A stretch of DNA of 64,000 nucleotides from Musa acuminata AAA Group (GCF_036884655.1 NC_088337.1:31474501-31538500), one strand, 5' to 3'. Numbered from the stretch's first letter, positions 1 through 12,880 are shown. The notes: generated by a model not told the origin, from the letters alone. Numbers and translations are program-made.

Positions 1-703
1 CAAGCGCTACAATCTGGCATGTCATGACCTGAGAAAAGTTGCTCACCATTAATTTCTTTAGATGTGACAAAACTTGCAGGGTAGGAGAGTAACCTTTGGG
101 TGCGCGTCATGCCCTGAGAAAGGTAAGGTAGGCCCCCAGAAAAAAAAGCTAAGCTGCTGCCTTGACCATGAGGTAACTACCACCGTAGGTAGTAAGGGTT
201 CAAAGGAGACTGTAGTGGCGACGGACCACCACTCTGCCCCTGCTCCATCCCGCTTTATTCTCCGTCCTTCGGTGGTGCACTCTACCCAATCCTCGTCCTT
301 ACTACACCCAATGGGATCCCTTTCTAACAAGCGCTCCTTTTTAAGAAGACCCGAGGCCATATCTTCCCCACCATCGAAGAGGAGAGAGCGAAATGACCTC
401 TATCCCATTCCTACCTTCTGGGGACCGACGAACATACCAACGTTCCATCGCTGTGTCCATCCCGGGCCTCAAAGGACGAGTGACCTAAGTGCTTTGCTGG
501 AAAGCTACCAGTTGTTTAACCCGCTATCCTCCCTTATGTCCCCTTTCATTTTCGAAGGATGAACCAACAGGTCTTTTATCTCCCTTGGGTGCCACCCCCT
601 GAAATGCTTCCAAGTTAATTGGTCCAGTCCATCCTTCCAAGTACCACGCATCCTGTCACTACAGCAACTATTTGTGCGTGCGGCAAGTGGTCGAGCAAAT
701 TAT
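1..703. other. Unassigned sequence, no recognised gene
   Basis: I recognise no gene here. A 162-codon plus-strand frame at 74-562 is open, but it shows no domain, signal peptide or membrane segment that I know. The motif around 23-40 (catgacctgagaaaag) recurs slightly altered at 108-123, so a small direct repeat is present. This may be old transposon sequence. Confidence 0.3.
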
Positions 704-736
704 GAGTGTGTGTGTGTGCGTGTGTGTGTATGTGTA

Positions 737-788
<52 letters not shown>
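704..788. repeat. Compound microsatellite (GT)n/(GA)n
   Basis: About 48 bases of GT/GTAT repeat run directly into about 37 bases of pure GA repeat. The open frames crossing it (Ser-Leu or Thr-His runs) are artefacts of the repeat. Confidence 0.95.
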
Positions 789-791
<3 letters not shown>

Positions 792-1739
792 GGAAGTGGT
801 TGATGAAGACGGAACCTGAGATGTGAGGCTTTTGACGGCGTCTCTGGAGCTTGGTTTGTTGGGTGCAGGTGCAGCCGAATGGTCCTCGCCGTCTCCCTGC
901 TCGTGCTTGGAGCACGCGACGCAGGCCAGCATCGTCGAACTTGTCCTTCTGTTTCCCACCACCACCAGCAGAGCCCCCCTCCCTGCAAGGGAAAAGAAAA
1001 CAGTCAGTACGCCGCAGCAAAGGGAAAGGCTGAGCCCTGCCCGACGATAACAACCATTCTACAGCGGTTTTCAGGAGATTCGGCGATTTTCCCCAATTCC
1101 TTCTTCTCTTTAAGCCAGACTGGAGAGAGGACGGAGACTGTCTCATTCATTACATGGATTGTCGCCTCTTGACTCCCAAAGGGATCAAAGACATCCAACT
1201 CACTTCGTACTTGTGCAACCCAATATGGACGAAGGGACGCCAGAAGAGTGAAGGGAGGGGAAGTTGTCAGACATAGCTCGATCGAAAGGTGACTCCGTAA
1301 ACATACATGAATGTAGATAAAGGAAACAGAAGAGATATAGAAACCCAAACTTTAAAGATCGAAATAGCCATCTCAAAGATTAGCTTACCGCTGATTCTGG
1401 CACTTGTACTCTTTTTTGCTCGATTCTTTCTTCTGTTCTTCGCTGCAATCAAATCCTCGACTACTTGTAACAGAACAAACTCAACCACTCGATCTCTGTT
1501 GCGAGCCGAGGAGTTGCCTTTGCTCTCAAATCGTTGAGGTCAAAATACGTACGAAACCAAACACAAGATTACAGAGAAAAAGAAAAGAATCGATCGAATG
1601 ACAAAACACCATGTTGAAATCACAATCAAAACCACCCGATCAACTCCCCAATTCACAAGCGAGAACCGAATACTTTTCGTTCCGAAGATCGAAACCAAAA
1701 TAAAGAAAACAATCGATCGAGCGAATAGGTAAAGCCCTA
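789..1739. other. Unassigned sequence
   Basis: This is mixed-composition DNA without a frame I recognise. A 114-codon minus-strand frame (1004-1348) contains a plausible, non-repetitive stretch around VRSELDVFDPFGSQEATI. It could be an exon of a minus-strand gene whose leader lies at 1740-2080, but no intron pair can be fixed from sequence alone. Confidence 0.2.
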
Positions 1740-2090
1740 ACCTCTTGCCTTTCACCGATCATGCACTTCTTCGACTCCCTGCTCTCGATTCCAACTGCGG
1801 CATCAGAAATGAATCCGTTGCAACTCCTCTTACGATCTCTTCATTCTTCACCGGCGGCTATCGGACGAGAATGGAAACGGCTACTAGGTTGGGGTGAGGA
1901 TTGAGATCAAGGTGAGATTCCCCCCAATTTGTTCTACTTCTTTAACCACCAAAAATTAAAAGTAGCTCCGAATTCCCAAAGCGGAGGAAAAGCATTCGCC
2001 GCTCCGTCTTGGGGTTTCGGTTCCCCAATGGAAGTGCAGTGGAAATGGGCGAAGAAGCCCGCTCCCTGCGCTGTTCTATATATAGCATAG
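1740..2090 (-). promoter_or_regulatory. Possible minus-strand core promoter and leader
   Basis: A TATATATA box lies at 2077-2084. Reading the minus strand from it gives a GC-moderate leader and then an ATG at 1762 with a short open stretch. A donor-like AGAG|GTTAGG follows at about 1742, which would make this a first exon with a short coding start. No downstream exon could be matched to a known family, so promoter and leader are inference only. The box could equally be chance. Confidence 0.25.
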
Positions 2091-2377
2091 CGTCGAATAC
2101 CACCGGTCATCTGTAGCAGCAGCTGCATCCCCTGTAGGCTGTCGTCCCGTCTCCACCTCTTTTCGACGTAAAACGGCCCCGTCATCGTACTTGCATACGC
2201 TAACCGCATGCAAGATCTGAGTCGTCCATCGCCTCCATCATCTCAGAAATCGTGCTGTCATGTCACCCATCCCTTCTCCGACGGGTCCCATCTATTGGAC
2301 GGCGTCGATCTGCGGTGTGCCATCCACCGCAGCGATGGTTCGGTAACCGTACGATCAGGGCACCGCCTGCTCTGTCA

Positions 2378-2393
2378 CCCCCCCCCCCCCCCC
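2378..2393. repeat. Poly-C run (16 C)
   Basis: An uninterrupted run of 16 C residues on the plus strand, a likely place for length polymorphism or sequencing error. Confidence 0.9.
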
Positions 2394-2399
2394 ACACCC

Positions 2400-4790
2400 T
2401 TATAACCCGCTGATTGGTCCTCATCGCACGGGCCCGTGACACCGCGTGCGCACTAGCCAAGTGACATCACTATATCTGGACCGTCGGATGAAACGACGCT
2501 TAAGTGATGGAATAGCATCACCGACGAGCTGGCCCAGGTGGACGGCTGGGATCGATCGTAATTCCGTACGATCACCCGAGTCGTCCGATCCTTCCAAGAC
2601 ACTTGAATTCTGTTGGGTTGCTAAATGGTTATTTATTTGACTTTGTTCTAACGAATTCATTCCATTTTCTCCTTCTTGTCCGGTTGACCCAAAGACGAAG
2701 AGGTCCTCAGTCTTTGTCTGGTTGTTTGATGTATAACATAGAAGTAAGATCGTAAACAGATGTATGATAAAGATGATCTATTTCCTTTTTCTCTAGACGT
2801 CATGGGATGTCCAGAAATAGGGGCGTAGCTCTTATTTAGAATTAGTTTAGTACGGTACGATATGCCATTCAAGATGTGTGCCTGTATAAATGGTGCATGT
2901 AAGAGATCTACGTACCCGGAAGCATGCATATGGATATGGTGGTCAGTTTGACTCGTATCCCGTTATCGAACGGTCAAGAGGGGCATTTAAGGACGTCAGG
3001 GTCCGGTACGGAGTGCAGCCTTAGACTGCAAAGCCACCGGCAGCTACAGGTGGCTAACCGGGCGACACGGCCGGAGCTACGGGTAGTCGCCGGTGTTTTC
3101 CCTTTTTTTGTGGGTTCAGGTTGGCTTGGGATGGAGAGGTCGTGCAATTTTTAGTTGCTCTCGATTCTTCGGAGGTCGTCCGTAACAATGAGAGAGGCAT
3201 AGAGAAGCATTGGAAGGCGAGACAGAATGAAGGTCTGCAGCAAAGGAAGGCCCAAACGGAATGCGATCTCATTCGCTTTGAACACCACCGCACACTTTGT
3301 CGTCTCGTTGCTCATCTTGCATCCGGCCGGGGCCTCTCCAGCCCAGGTAAGAAGATGACAGTTATGTATGCCTCTCTCGCTCTCTCTCTCTCCCAATGTT
3401 GTTTTGGACAAGACACGACGTGTTGAAAGTAAAGCATGATTTAGATCGAGTAGGACCGGTGAAACATCTCTCATGCTATTCTGGGACACGACAAGATGTC
3501 TTGAAAGCAAAGTGTGATTAGATTGAGTAATTATGATGGACTTTTGGACTGGGGTTCTTCAAGCACAGTCACCCGAGCGAGTCAAAGAACGTCCTTGCGC
3601 TACAGCGCCACTATGCGTACTTGCATGATTCCCCTCTTCCTGCGACTTCCATGGAAGGACCGGTTCTAAAATAGCTTCCCAAGTAAGGCTGAAGAGTTGC
3701 ATGCTTTACGACTTGTGTCCTCCGGGTCAAAATGTACCCACGCCTTAGACCGACGCTATCTACTTTACCGGGTTGGGTCAGAGGCGGGAGAGGCTGTTGG
3801 AGACCAAAGCAATATCTTGTTCACTTCTTTTCGGGATGATGGATCTCGCTTGACTCATCGGCGTGCTGCTGTGCGTGGCGAAGAGGAAGGGGGAAGGGCC
3901 CCTTCCACTGCAGCGTCCACCTTGACCAATAGTTCTATGACAGCTGAAGGATTCTACGCAGCGTCAAGTCTCCTATCACGAGCCATGGGTATCACAGGCA
4001 CCACCTTGCTTGAACCAGACAGCTACACAAGGATGCCGACGTACACCTGTTGTCGGTCTAGCTCAATCTTTCTTTTCTCGTTTTATTTGCTCCTAGTTAA
4101 GCTTCACCATGTCCACACGTCTCATAGCCTGCCACGCGTGACATGACTGCTCATGATAATGTCCACGTTCTTACGTTTGGATAGCGGCTGACGTGGTCTG
4201 CACTTGACTTGCCATGTCAGCCTATCGTTAGTAAGATCAATCCATGCTGCAGAGTTCCTCCACCTTACATGCTTCCAGGATAAAACACTTTTTTGGTGTT
4301 TGGTTAAAATTATTATCTTATAAAAGAATAAATAACGAATGTGAGTACTAAATTTTTCTCAAATCCTATATGTTATAGATGATAATGAAATTTAAGATAA
4401 CAAAATAGAGAATTTTCCTCGACCAAATAAAATCCTCAACAACATAAAATCCTATATGTTATAGATGATAATGTTATAGATTCTATATGAGAGTAAAATC
4501 CTCAACAACATTCACCCTAATCGTATCATTGTGTTTCGACCTCACTTTATCAGCTCGATGAACCGGGAGACGGGGCCCAGTTTTTCTTGATCTTCGGAAC
4601 GAGAGAGGTGGCCGGGCCGCGGGATCTCTCCATGCGTCACCTACAAAGCTTTCCAGGCCCCGTCCATATCTACCTTAACATAGATTATATACATATTTAT
4701 ATGTAGATGTGGGGATCCAACATAATTGATCGGATCAATCGTCTCGACACAAATGTCCAGTAAAACAAATGCCACCTTCGAGAAGTAGCC
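2400..4790. other. Intergenic DNA downstream of the MYB gene
   Basis: No gene is recognised. A short CT microsatellite lies at about 3371-3392. An imperfect direct repeat links about 3408-3460 to 3484-3530 (dagacacgac-like start followed by gtgtgatt-like end). Another, at 4367-4393 and 4446-4472, shares the words cctatatgttatagatgata. The 149-codon plus-strand frame at 3697-4146 has no recognisable domain and I do not call it a gene. The 3' untranslated region of the minus-strand MYB gene should lie just below 4792. Confidence 0.5.
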
Positions 4791-4791
4791 A

Positions 4792-7198
4792 TCAGTTGAG
4801 AAGGTAGGACCCGATATCATCCTCGTAGTTCATGAACTTGTCCAGATCATCAAACTCAAATTCCAGCGTGCTTCCGCTGCCATCGGCTTCTGTTCCGACG
4901 TCATTCCCCGTGCTGCTACCTCCATCCAGGTTTGTGATCAAGCTGAGCGGCCGCTCCAAGTCGAACTCCGAGTGCAGCTGCTCGGCGGCAGCGCCACCAC
5001 CACCACCACCGCCCGGGTCCATGGCCGTGGCGACGAGGTCTCGCCTCGACGCCAGGATGCGGGTCGGGAGAGGGTGCGTGAGGCCACCGGTGCCCTCGAG
5101 CCGCTTGTTCAACTTGAGGTTGAGGTCCTCGATGGTCAACGGCCTCTTGCCCAAGTGTGCGTTCCAGTAATTCTTGATCTCGTTGTCTGTTCGGCCCGGC
5201 AATCTTCCCGCTATGAGAGACCATCTGCAGCACAAGATCGAGGACACGTGATCAGATGGACTTGCAGAGAGTCGTACTAGAAAGTTGAATTTCCGCTATC
5301 CGATCGAAGTCATTCTGGAAAAGGACAGCACGATGGCCGGCCGGATCTCACCACACCTTCCTTCAAACCAAACGGTCCCCAAGGTGTGATCGGCATTGAA
5401 GTTTTGTTGCAACGAGGTGTTTGGTTGCTCTGCCTCTCGCTTGTTAATTAACCATACTGTGTCGTCGGCCATGATAAACAGATATGATTTTCTCAAGCAG
5501 TTGAGATTTTCTCTGAGAAATTGAAAAAAATCCTCCAATATATATAAATAGTTATCAAGAGTTCACTATCTAAATGAACGAGACAATTACATCTCATATA
5601 TTTTATAATTTCTTCTATAATTTTTATCTTTCTATCTTCTTCGTTTAATTCTTTACCTGGTATCAGGCAGCTCTGCCGAACCTTTCTACTGCTCCTCTTT
5701 TCAGTTGGAAAGGACAGTATTGCTGCTTACCTTTCCTGCTAGTGACCTCTCCTTCTCGTTCCCACATCTCACTCGAGCGAGAAGCCGCCTTCCTACGGTA
5801 ATAGGAACGATTGCAGTTTTTACAGTTTCCATCTGTAGATTTTTTTTTTCACCTAATCACTGCTTGCTCATCTCTATAGCTTCCTCGCCCATCACTGCAG
5901 CTTCTTCGCCTATCGCTATCTCTCAATCAGAATAGAACTTGGGATCTTGTGAAGTCACCTTCGGGTAAGAAAGATGCAAATGAGATATTATTATTGAGAA
6001 AGACAATCCAATTGATATGCTTACGAAGCATCTTCCAATTTACAAGTGGTTAGACTTGGTTGGTGTTGATTGTTGGTGATTGCTCGATTTGTTAGTTTAG
6101 CAAGTCCTATAGTTCCACATCGGAAAAATTAGGTTTGTTATCTCCTATTGGAACTATAAATAAGGGTCCGAGCTTTGAAGTTAGATACATCATAAGAAAA
6201 TATTAATTATTTGCTTTGAGTTTAAGTCCACACTCAGTTAAATAGTTTGGGCTAGGAACATCTTCCTAAGGCATTTGTAATAGTCCATCTTTTATAATAG
6301 TGATTTGTTCCTTCTTCGTCCGTGGATGTAGGTCAATTGATCGAACCACGTAAATTTGGTATCATTTTTATTTTTTCTGCTTTATTGTTTTGTTAGGTTG
6401 TCAAAATTATCCTTTGGTAAATTTTCTTGGATTAGCTCTAACAAACGGTACTATCAGTGAATTTAACTACACTAGTGATGGAAGAAGTGATGGAAGAAGG
6501 GTTTTAACTACACTAGTGATGGAAGAAGTGATGGAAGAAGGGTTACTTGTTCCCAAGTAGGTTGTGAAGTCGGATGATAAGGGATTCTTCCTCTTCCGAT
6601 ATATTGCCTCTTTTGATACCGGGCCTCAGATAGTTCAGCCATCTCAACCTGCAGCTTTTACCGCATCTATTCAGCCCTGCCAAGAGAAGAACGGAAGAAG
6701 GCATTGCAGGTTGTTTTAATGAGTGTTGTTCAATAGGTACTATAGGAAACTCATATCAAATAGGGAATATGAAATTTTATAGCAAAAAAATCTATATAGT
6801 TGATCTTAAATAGTTGGGACTTAAAACCTTATTATTGATGTCATCAGTAGCAACTTAATGCTTGAAGCTACAGCAGCAGCCATGGGTCGAATCATGGTTT
6901 CTTGGCCATCACAAATTCCTTTTGAGGTCTTTGCATTCATCTATTTCTAACTTCTAATGCTCAAGTCCGAAGCTTGGAATGGAAAGACAGAGCTCTACTG
7001 GCTATTAGACGAGAGAGAGAGAGCGAGAGAGAGAGAGAGGTAAGGAAAGATACCAGCTTTGGCGGGGAGAGTTCTCCAGTTCTTGTCGCCATGGATTCTG
7101 ACGTACTCCACCAGCTTCTGGTCCTCCTCAGCAATCCAAGCGCCTCTATTCGCCACGACGACCACACCCTTGTTCCCTCGTTGCGTCTTCTTCACCAT
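4792..7198 (-). CDS. R2R3-MYB transcription factor (3 exons)
   Basis: Exons on the minus strand are 7054-7198, 6547-6676 (the 130-bp second exon typical of R2R3-MYB genes) and 4792-5224; together 708 bp, 235 residues, no internal stop. Splice sites are GT-AG. R2 has Trp21, Trp41 and Trp61. R3 has Ile74 in place of the first Trp, then Trp93 and Trp112, followed by the [11 protein letters not shown] end of the DNA-binding domain. The R3 sequence [10 protein letters not shown] and [19 protein letters not shown] resembles bHLH-partner MYBs such as the TT2/C1 type, which control flavonoid or proanthocyanidin genes. The bHLH-contact signature keeps its Leu, Arg and later Leu/Arg residues, but its first acidic position is Ser80. 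The C-terminal half has a Gly run and an acidic tail ([15 protein letters not shown]), a possible activation region. The subgroup is not certain; the nuclear MYB call is. Confidence 0.93.
6060..6446 (+). mobile_element. LTR-like remnant in MYB intron 2
   Basis: Intron 2 (5225-6546) holds a block with the look of a Copia-type LTR. It has TATAAATAAGG at about 6156, then the stretch ccgtggatgtaggtcaattg and gaaccacgtaaatttggtatc typical of the 3' part of plant Copia LTRs, and ends near gattagctctaaca. I found no convincing target-site duplication, so the borders are approximate and the solo-LTR reading is inference. Confidence 0.45.
6463..6543. repeat. Tandem duplication of about 42 bp beside MYB exon 2
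   Basis: The word tttaactacactagtgatgg followed by aagaagtgatggaagaaggg occurs twice head to tail. The second copy ends at the splice donor of MYB exon 2 (donor at 6545-6546), so the first bases of intron 2 are duplicated. Only the junctional copy lies next to an exon; the coding sequence is unaffected. Confidence 0.85.
7011..7040. repeat. GA microsatellite in MYB intron 1
   Basis: Nearly pure GA repeat, about 12 bases inside intron 1 from the donor of exon 1 (7052-7053). On the transcribed strand it is a CT-rich tract. Confidence 0.9.
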
Positions 7199-8780
7199 CT
7201 TCCTCTGTGGCCTTACTCAGAGAGTGATGGAAACCGAGCTCCCGCCGATGCTCAAGTATACAGATGATTACGGCAGCGGTACCGCTATATTACGGGAAGC
7301 AGTGCAAGTCGGTGAGCGGTCAGGCTATAGAGTGCAGAATAGGGGCTGGAGATCGAATTGAAGTAGCAATTACAGGAGCTTACATCTTCGCATTTATATG
7401 TGATACCTACAACATCCCTACAGCTCGCACCATAACGTGGCTATACAGCAGCCATACAGAGGAAGGGGTGGTGAGATTGAGGACGCATCAGCCCTCGAGA
7501 GGGTATACTCCCATCCCCTCTAATCCAACCTCAACTTTGCGAGAGGGAACCGAACTGTTGGTTTTCCGGCATAAGCCCACAGTACCTCTGTAGATGAGTA
7601 GGTACCTTTCGTTAAATTGAGCTCCACAGGGTGGATAGGCATCCTCGGTTTAATAAGACTTTTGTTGGAGATCGACACTAAGTGGTGGCGCGCTTCCATC
7701 TCCACCGCCCGCTTGCATTGCATTCAGTAATCCTTTTACCATTGCCCGGAACAATGACAGGCGAGGTTGGTCCACTCGGGAGAAGACAGGAAGTAATTAA
7801 GGACTCATCAGTTGTCTTATCATCAACGTGAGAAATCATATCGCCTTGGACGAGTTGTATAGGATAGTTAGGTTCAACTAATAGTCTCTCTCTTTCTCTC
7901 TCTCTCTCTCTCGCTCTCGCTCTCGCTAGGAATTGACATGGTTGCATTGTCAGAGGATGTCATTCTCATTTTTTCTGGTGATGTTTGAACGTCTGGAACA
8001 ATAACTCACGTTTGAGTGGAAAACAGCCAACCCTCCGATTAAAATCTCGTTTAGGGATCCGAAAGGGAGAGACATTTATGGTGAGTACGGAAGTTCTGTT
8101 TCATCCGCCGTGAGTGTCGTCTCAATCCAACGTGATAGCAGACCTAACTGGATAAAATTATTTGATATAAATAAGTTAATAGCAACTAAGATGATCAAGT
8201 TTGAACCCTCAAGAATAAGAGAAAGACAATCGACCAACAACCTATATATGAAATAGATAAAAATTTAGAAATATTCATGTGTTTACGATCCAAGATGAGC
8301 TAAGATAATAATCTCACGTTGTTGTAGTGTGAAATCTGATCCATGTCATCTCTACTCAACCTGAGTTGGAGCAGAGTTGGGCTTCCCAAAAGTGCGGAGG
8401 TGCATGCAACAGGCAGGGCGGCTGTTGCTCGGTCTTTTCTCTCACTATATGTTTATACTTACAATTGATAATCAGATCCATGTTTTAAAATTGATATCAG
8501 ATTCATGCAACAAGGCCGTTGTATAATAGTCTCATAATCATGATTTTTATACTTACAGTTGATATCAGATCCATGTTTTAAAATCAAATACTATATATCG
8601 TAAAAGTATTTCAAATCTATTTTGTATTTAGGTTGATTTATTAGCACACATTCGCTTGCAAAATGATGTTATTCGGTATTGATTTATGATATTAAAACGA
8701 TCCATTTGTGTTGTCGATATATTTTTATATCTAGTTCATCTTATCGCTTGCTTACGGGTGATGCGAGGTTCCTCGTGTTT
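7199..8780. other. MYB upstream region, no gene
   Basis: The promoter of the minus-strand MYB gene should lie in the first part of this stretch, but no clear TATA box stands out. A CT microsatellite occupies 7883-7929. Around 8450-8590 a short phrase (atttatacttacaattgatatcagatccatgttttaaaat-like) recurs two or three times in degraded form. No coding frame is recognised. Confidence 0.4.
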
Positions 8781-8966
8781 GGTCAATGAACTACTATCGA
8801 TAGCTTATTATCACTAATAATATTATTAAGGGCGACAACCTCTGGTGGTGCTAGCCTAGTCGTAGGCAATGATTGCGAATACAGTAGAAGTGCTGTAAGG
8901 TGTAAAAGTCGACGAGGCCATATCACGACTACTAATGTGCAGTAGCCTTGCGACGCCTGACCTTCC

Positions 8967-9215
8967 TTGGTCGTAAGTGGTTGTGATGATTGTAACAGCT
9001 CCACTACGTGCGTCGACTACAACGACACCACTACCTGTCATGGCTGCGATGATTGCAACAACGTCGTTGCATGCGACAGCTGCAACAACACCACTATGTG
9101 CGATAGTTGCAACAACACTATTGCCTATGGTGACTACAATAGCACCATTACGGTGGCATTTGCTCGTCATTGCCGGTATCAACTGGACGCCGAAGGCCAA
9201 CGACTACACAGGTAG
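8967..9215 (+). repeat. Degenerate trinucleotide-like repeat with Cys-rich frame
   Basis: The DNA is built from variants of words such as gattgcaacaacac and gcgacagctgc, with periods of roughly 18-27 bp. The plus frame at 8967-9215 (82 codons) reads as repeats of C-D-D/S-C-N-N with many Cys, Asp, Asn and Thr. The minus strand is also open, over 114 codons (8856-9200), reading Val/Ala/Thr-rich. Both open strands follow from the repeat, so I treat it as repeat DNA and not as a gene. Confidence 0.5.
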
Positions 9216-9429
9216 AAGAGTGGGCATAGCCATGCACCGCAATGATCATAGTGGTTATTAAGCGGCATGTGTGCACAACTAAGTGTGGGCACGGTGACAC
9301 AACACAGCATGATGATAATGTGTCGCCAATAAGTACATATCCATGTATGGGCTCAACGACATGGTGTGGTGACGATGAGGTCACAGGTCAGCTACCTGCG
9401 AATAATTACGTCGTCATAGGGGGACAATC

Positions 9430-12341
9430 GGTGCACCACCAACAATATAGGATTTTTTTTAAAAATGGATATTTTATCCCTCAAAAATTAAAATTATACT
9501 ATATGTCCTTAAATTTAACTTTGATAATTATACCCTTTAGTAATCAGATATTTCTATTATATATCCCAAGTAAAATTATAGTTTTGCCTATAAGAAATTA
9601 AAGTTTTTGACTTATAACATTAATTATAAATAGACTAATTTGATTTATTTTAATCAAATATTTTGATCGAACTTGATCATGACTATATTTTGATTATTTG
9701 ACTAGATTTAGATTCAATCAATTAAGTTTTATTTGAAATTAAATTTTGATCAATTTTTGACTTTGATCAATTTTAATTTTCATGAGCCTAGTTGGTGAAC
9801 GGTTGGCTCAAATCTATAAATCTAATTTGGGTATCTTAATTTTGGGTTTACCCAATTAAATAAGATTAACTAATATAAGAGTTTCATATAAAATTTAAAA
9901 AATATATAAATTACTATTTTTTATAAATTTCTCATATGACATATTGATAAAATTTTGTATATGATAAATAAAAATCTAATTATTGTTCTTTATATTTGTT
10001 TGGTTATTCATATGTATATATTTAAAATTATGAAATAATATTTATTTATTTTTATGATTTATCATGATTATAATAATAAGTTTTCCTTTATGCTGATTAA
10101 TATTTAATAATTACTATTATTATCATTTTATTATTTTTATTATTATTTTAAATAAATTAGATTAAAATGTTTGATGAATATTATTTGTAACTCTTATCCC
10201 TAAGTTTTATATAATTAGTAGTTACTAAAGTGACTTAGAATGATAGGCATATGAGATATGAATTATAATAACTTTTATTATTTATAAAATATTTTTAAAT
10301 TATTTATTATATTATTATATTGATTTTATAACCATCAAAATGCTTAAATTAATAATTTATTATATTAAAAAATTAGTTCTAAATAATATAAGGAAACAAA
10401 TAATAATCATAATGATATATATAATTAGGAGATTTAAATAATCTGAAAGTAGAATCTACTTCGAATAATTATTTGATACAATAGGATAATATAGTTTTGA
10501 ATATACTTGTAGCTTATGATTGTATACCAAAGGGAGCAATACTATTCCACATGTATATCAGACCTTTATAAATAATCTTATACAATACTAGATATAATAA
10601 TATTACACTCAAAGGTGTAGATAGAGATGATATCCATAGTTCAATATTTACTTAAAAAAATTTAAAGAACTAATATTATTTTATTTTATTACAATGGTAC
10701 TTTCTCCATTGCATTCTTATAAATATCCCTATATTTTTAAAATTTATTATAAATAACTTAAAACATATGTAATTTACATTGACTATGTTATATCTTAATC
10801 GAACTAGTTGAAAAAATCACAAACATAACTACAAGTTTAAATAATTAGAATAAATGATCAAAAAAGGTCTAAAGACTCAATTTTATGATAATTGCTAATT
10901 ATATTTAGATTTTATTATAGTATACAACTAGTGCAATGAATATTAAAGATTAATTTAAATTTATTAATAAAACATTAGCTAATATATTAGTGAAATAATT
11001 GATTAAAATTCTGTATAAATGTATTTGAGGGATTTAAGATTATATTCTGAATATGATTGATAAAATTATATGCTCAAGAATATTAGTGATGAATATAATT
11101 GAATCTTTTCTCATATAATTTATTCTTAATTATTTTTTTAGTTTAACCCATTTATAATTTACTATAATAAAATTAAGGATAAATAAAAATTAAATGAACT
11201 AACTAGTATATATGTATATGAAAAATTAAGACCAAAATAAGAAAGACTCACAATATTTTTGACACCATTTAAGTTGTAGGTAATAAGAAAAGATTGAATC
11301 ATAATTTATCAAATAAATCAACTGAGTTTATAATTGATATATAAACTAATAAAAAAAATTTATTATAAAGTGCTACTTCTATAATGAGAAAGGTCACGTG
11401 AAAAATTAGGGTTCCAAAGGAAAAAACATAAGTATGATCTTTGTATGTTTCGAATCAAATGTTATAGAAGTCTTTTTTTTTTATACTTGTACTTTAACTC
11501 ATGTTACCAATACTAGAGATTCATTTTAATATGAGAATTAAAAGAGTATAAATTATTTATTGTTATAGAGAATCATCTTAAGGCAAAAGTAATAATAAAT
11601 GATACTTATTGCTTATGCTTAAAGATGATTCGTTTGATATTATATTTCTATAATTCTATAAATTTTTTAATCTAGAATTATCATGATATTATTTCTCTTT
11701 TGGTGATTGTAAAATTAGTATATTTATGATTTCATAAACATCAATATTTAAATTTTGTTTGATAGTTTGTATAGGATTAATATGAACCTTGAGTTAATAA
11801 TGATCCTATAATAGAGTTTGTATAGGAATGAAAAGTAGTTTCATGAATTTCTTGAGATTATATATGCTTATATTTGTGGGTCACTTTATATTCTTTATTT
11901 TAGTTAATAGAGATATCTTATCACTTTTATATATTACCTATTGAAATATGACTATTTAAGACACTTTTATGTATATATAAATCAAATCAAGAGATAATTA
12001 GATAGAAAAATTAAAAATTATCAAGTCTAATATGGATGATAAATTTTATGGTACTTATGATGAGACCAATCATAATTCTAATATTTTTGCTAGATTATTG
12101 AAAAAGTGTAGTATTTGTACTCAATATATTTTACTAAATGTGCTATAGTAGAATAGGATTATTAACATATAAAATTATATTCTTAAGGATATAGTAAAGA
12201 GCATGAAAAGTTATTCTTTTGTACCTGGATCAATGTAATGAGAAACTCTAAGGATGATTATATATATCTTGAACGGGGTTCCTACTTAAGTCAATTTCAT
12301 CAACCTTTTTTGAGTTATGGACTAGTAGAAAATTTAATTTA

Positions 12342-12380
<39 letters not shown>

Positions 12381-12880
12381 ATTGAGATATAAGTCTTTAA
12401 ATCATATAAAAAGAAATGAGATTCAAGAATTATTCTTGAATATTTTATTATTTATCTAAAAAAATTAAAGAGATATATTTTATTTTCTAATTAAAGATAG
12501 TTGAATATGATAATATAAGATTTCTATAAAATAGTAAATCACTGAAAGATTACATATCTTGGAGAATGGTGAAAAAAAAAATACTAATCAGAGATTACAT
12601 ATCTTGGTAGTAGTTTTCAGATTTGATGATGATATATCTACAAATCAGATAAATATTTTCTGAATGATATCAAAGAGTGCACATCATAAATTTGATTTAT
12701 CATTATTTAATTTTAATTTTTAATATTAAATATGTTTACATAATAATTCAAAGGGTACATATCGATTTTTATTCTTACAACTCAATTTTGAGATCAACTA
12801 ACTCTACTCTTCATCCCATCCAGCGTCTCCATCAAAATCACTTGCGGCGTTGCTCGTAATCTCGCACTCATCTTATCCGT
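9430..12880 (+). mobile_element. AT-rich block with a decayed Copia retrotransposon
   Basis: This is about 3.4 kb of very AT-rich DNA with no open frame longer than about 60 codons. Conceptual plus-strand reading still shows Copia landmarks. There is a gag stretch near 11140-11250 (YNKIKDK then KLNELTS), a broken zinc knuckle near 11368-11405 (CYFYNEKGHVKN, second Cys lost to Tyr), and integrase core remnants near 12000-12300 (KFYGTYDETN, then LKDIVKSMKSYSF and ILNGVPT). The frame is peppered with stops, as expected after long C-to-T decay of methylated DNA. LTRs and exact borders could not be found. Confidence 0.7.
12343..12378. repeat. TA microsatellite
   Basis: About 18 TA repeats just downstream of the decayed integrase remnant. 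Confidence 0.9.

Noticed and set aside
3697..4146. 149-codon plus-strand frame
   Set aside because: No recognisable domain, no splice or promoter support; kept only as unassigned sequence.
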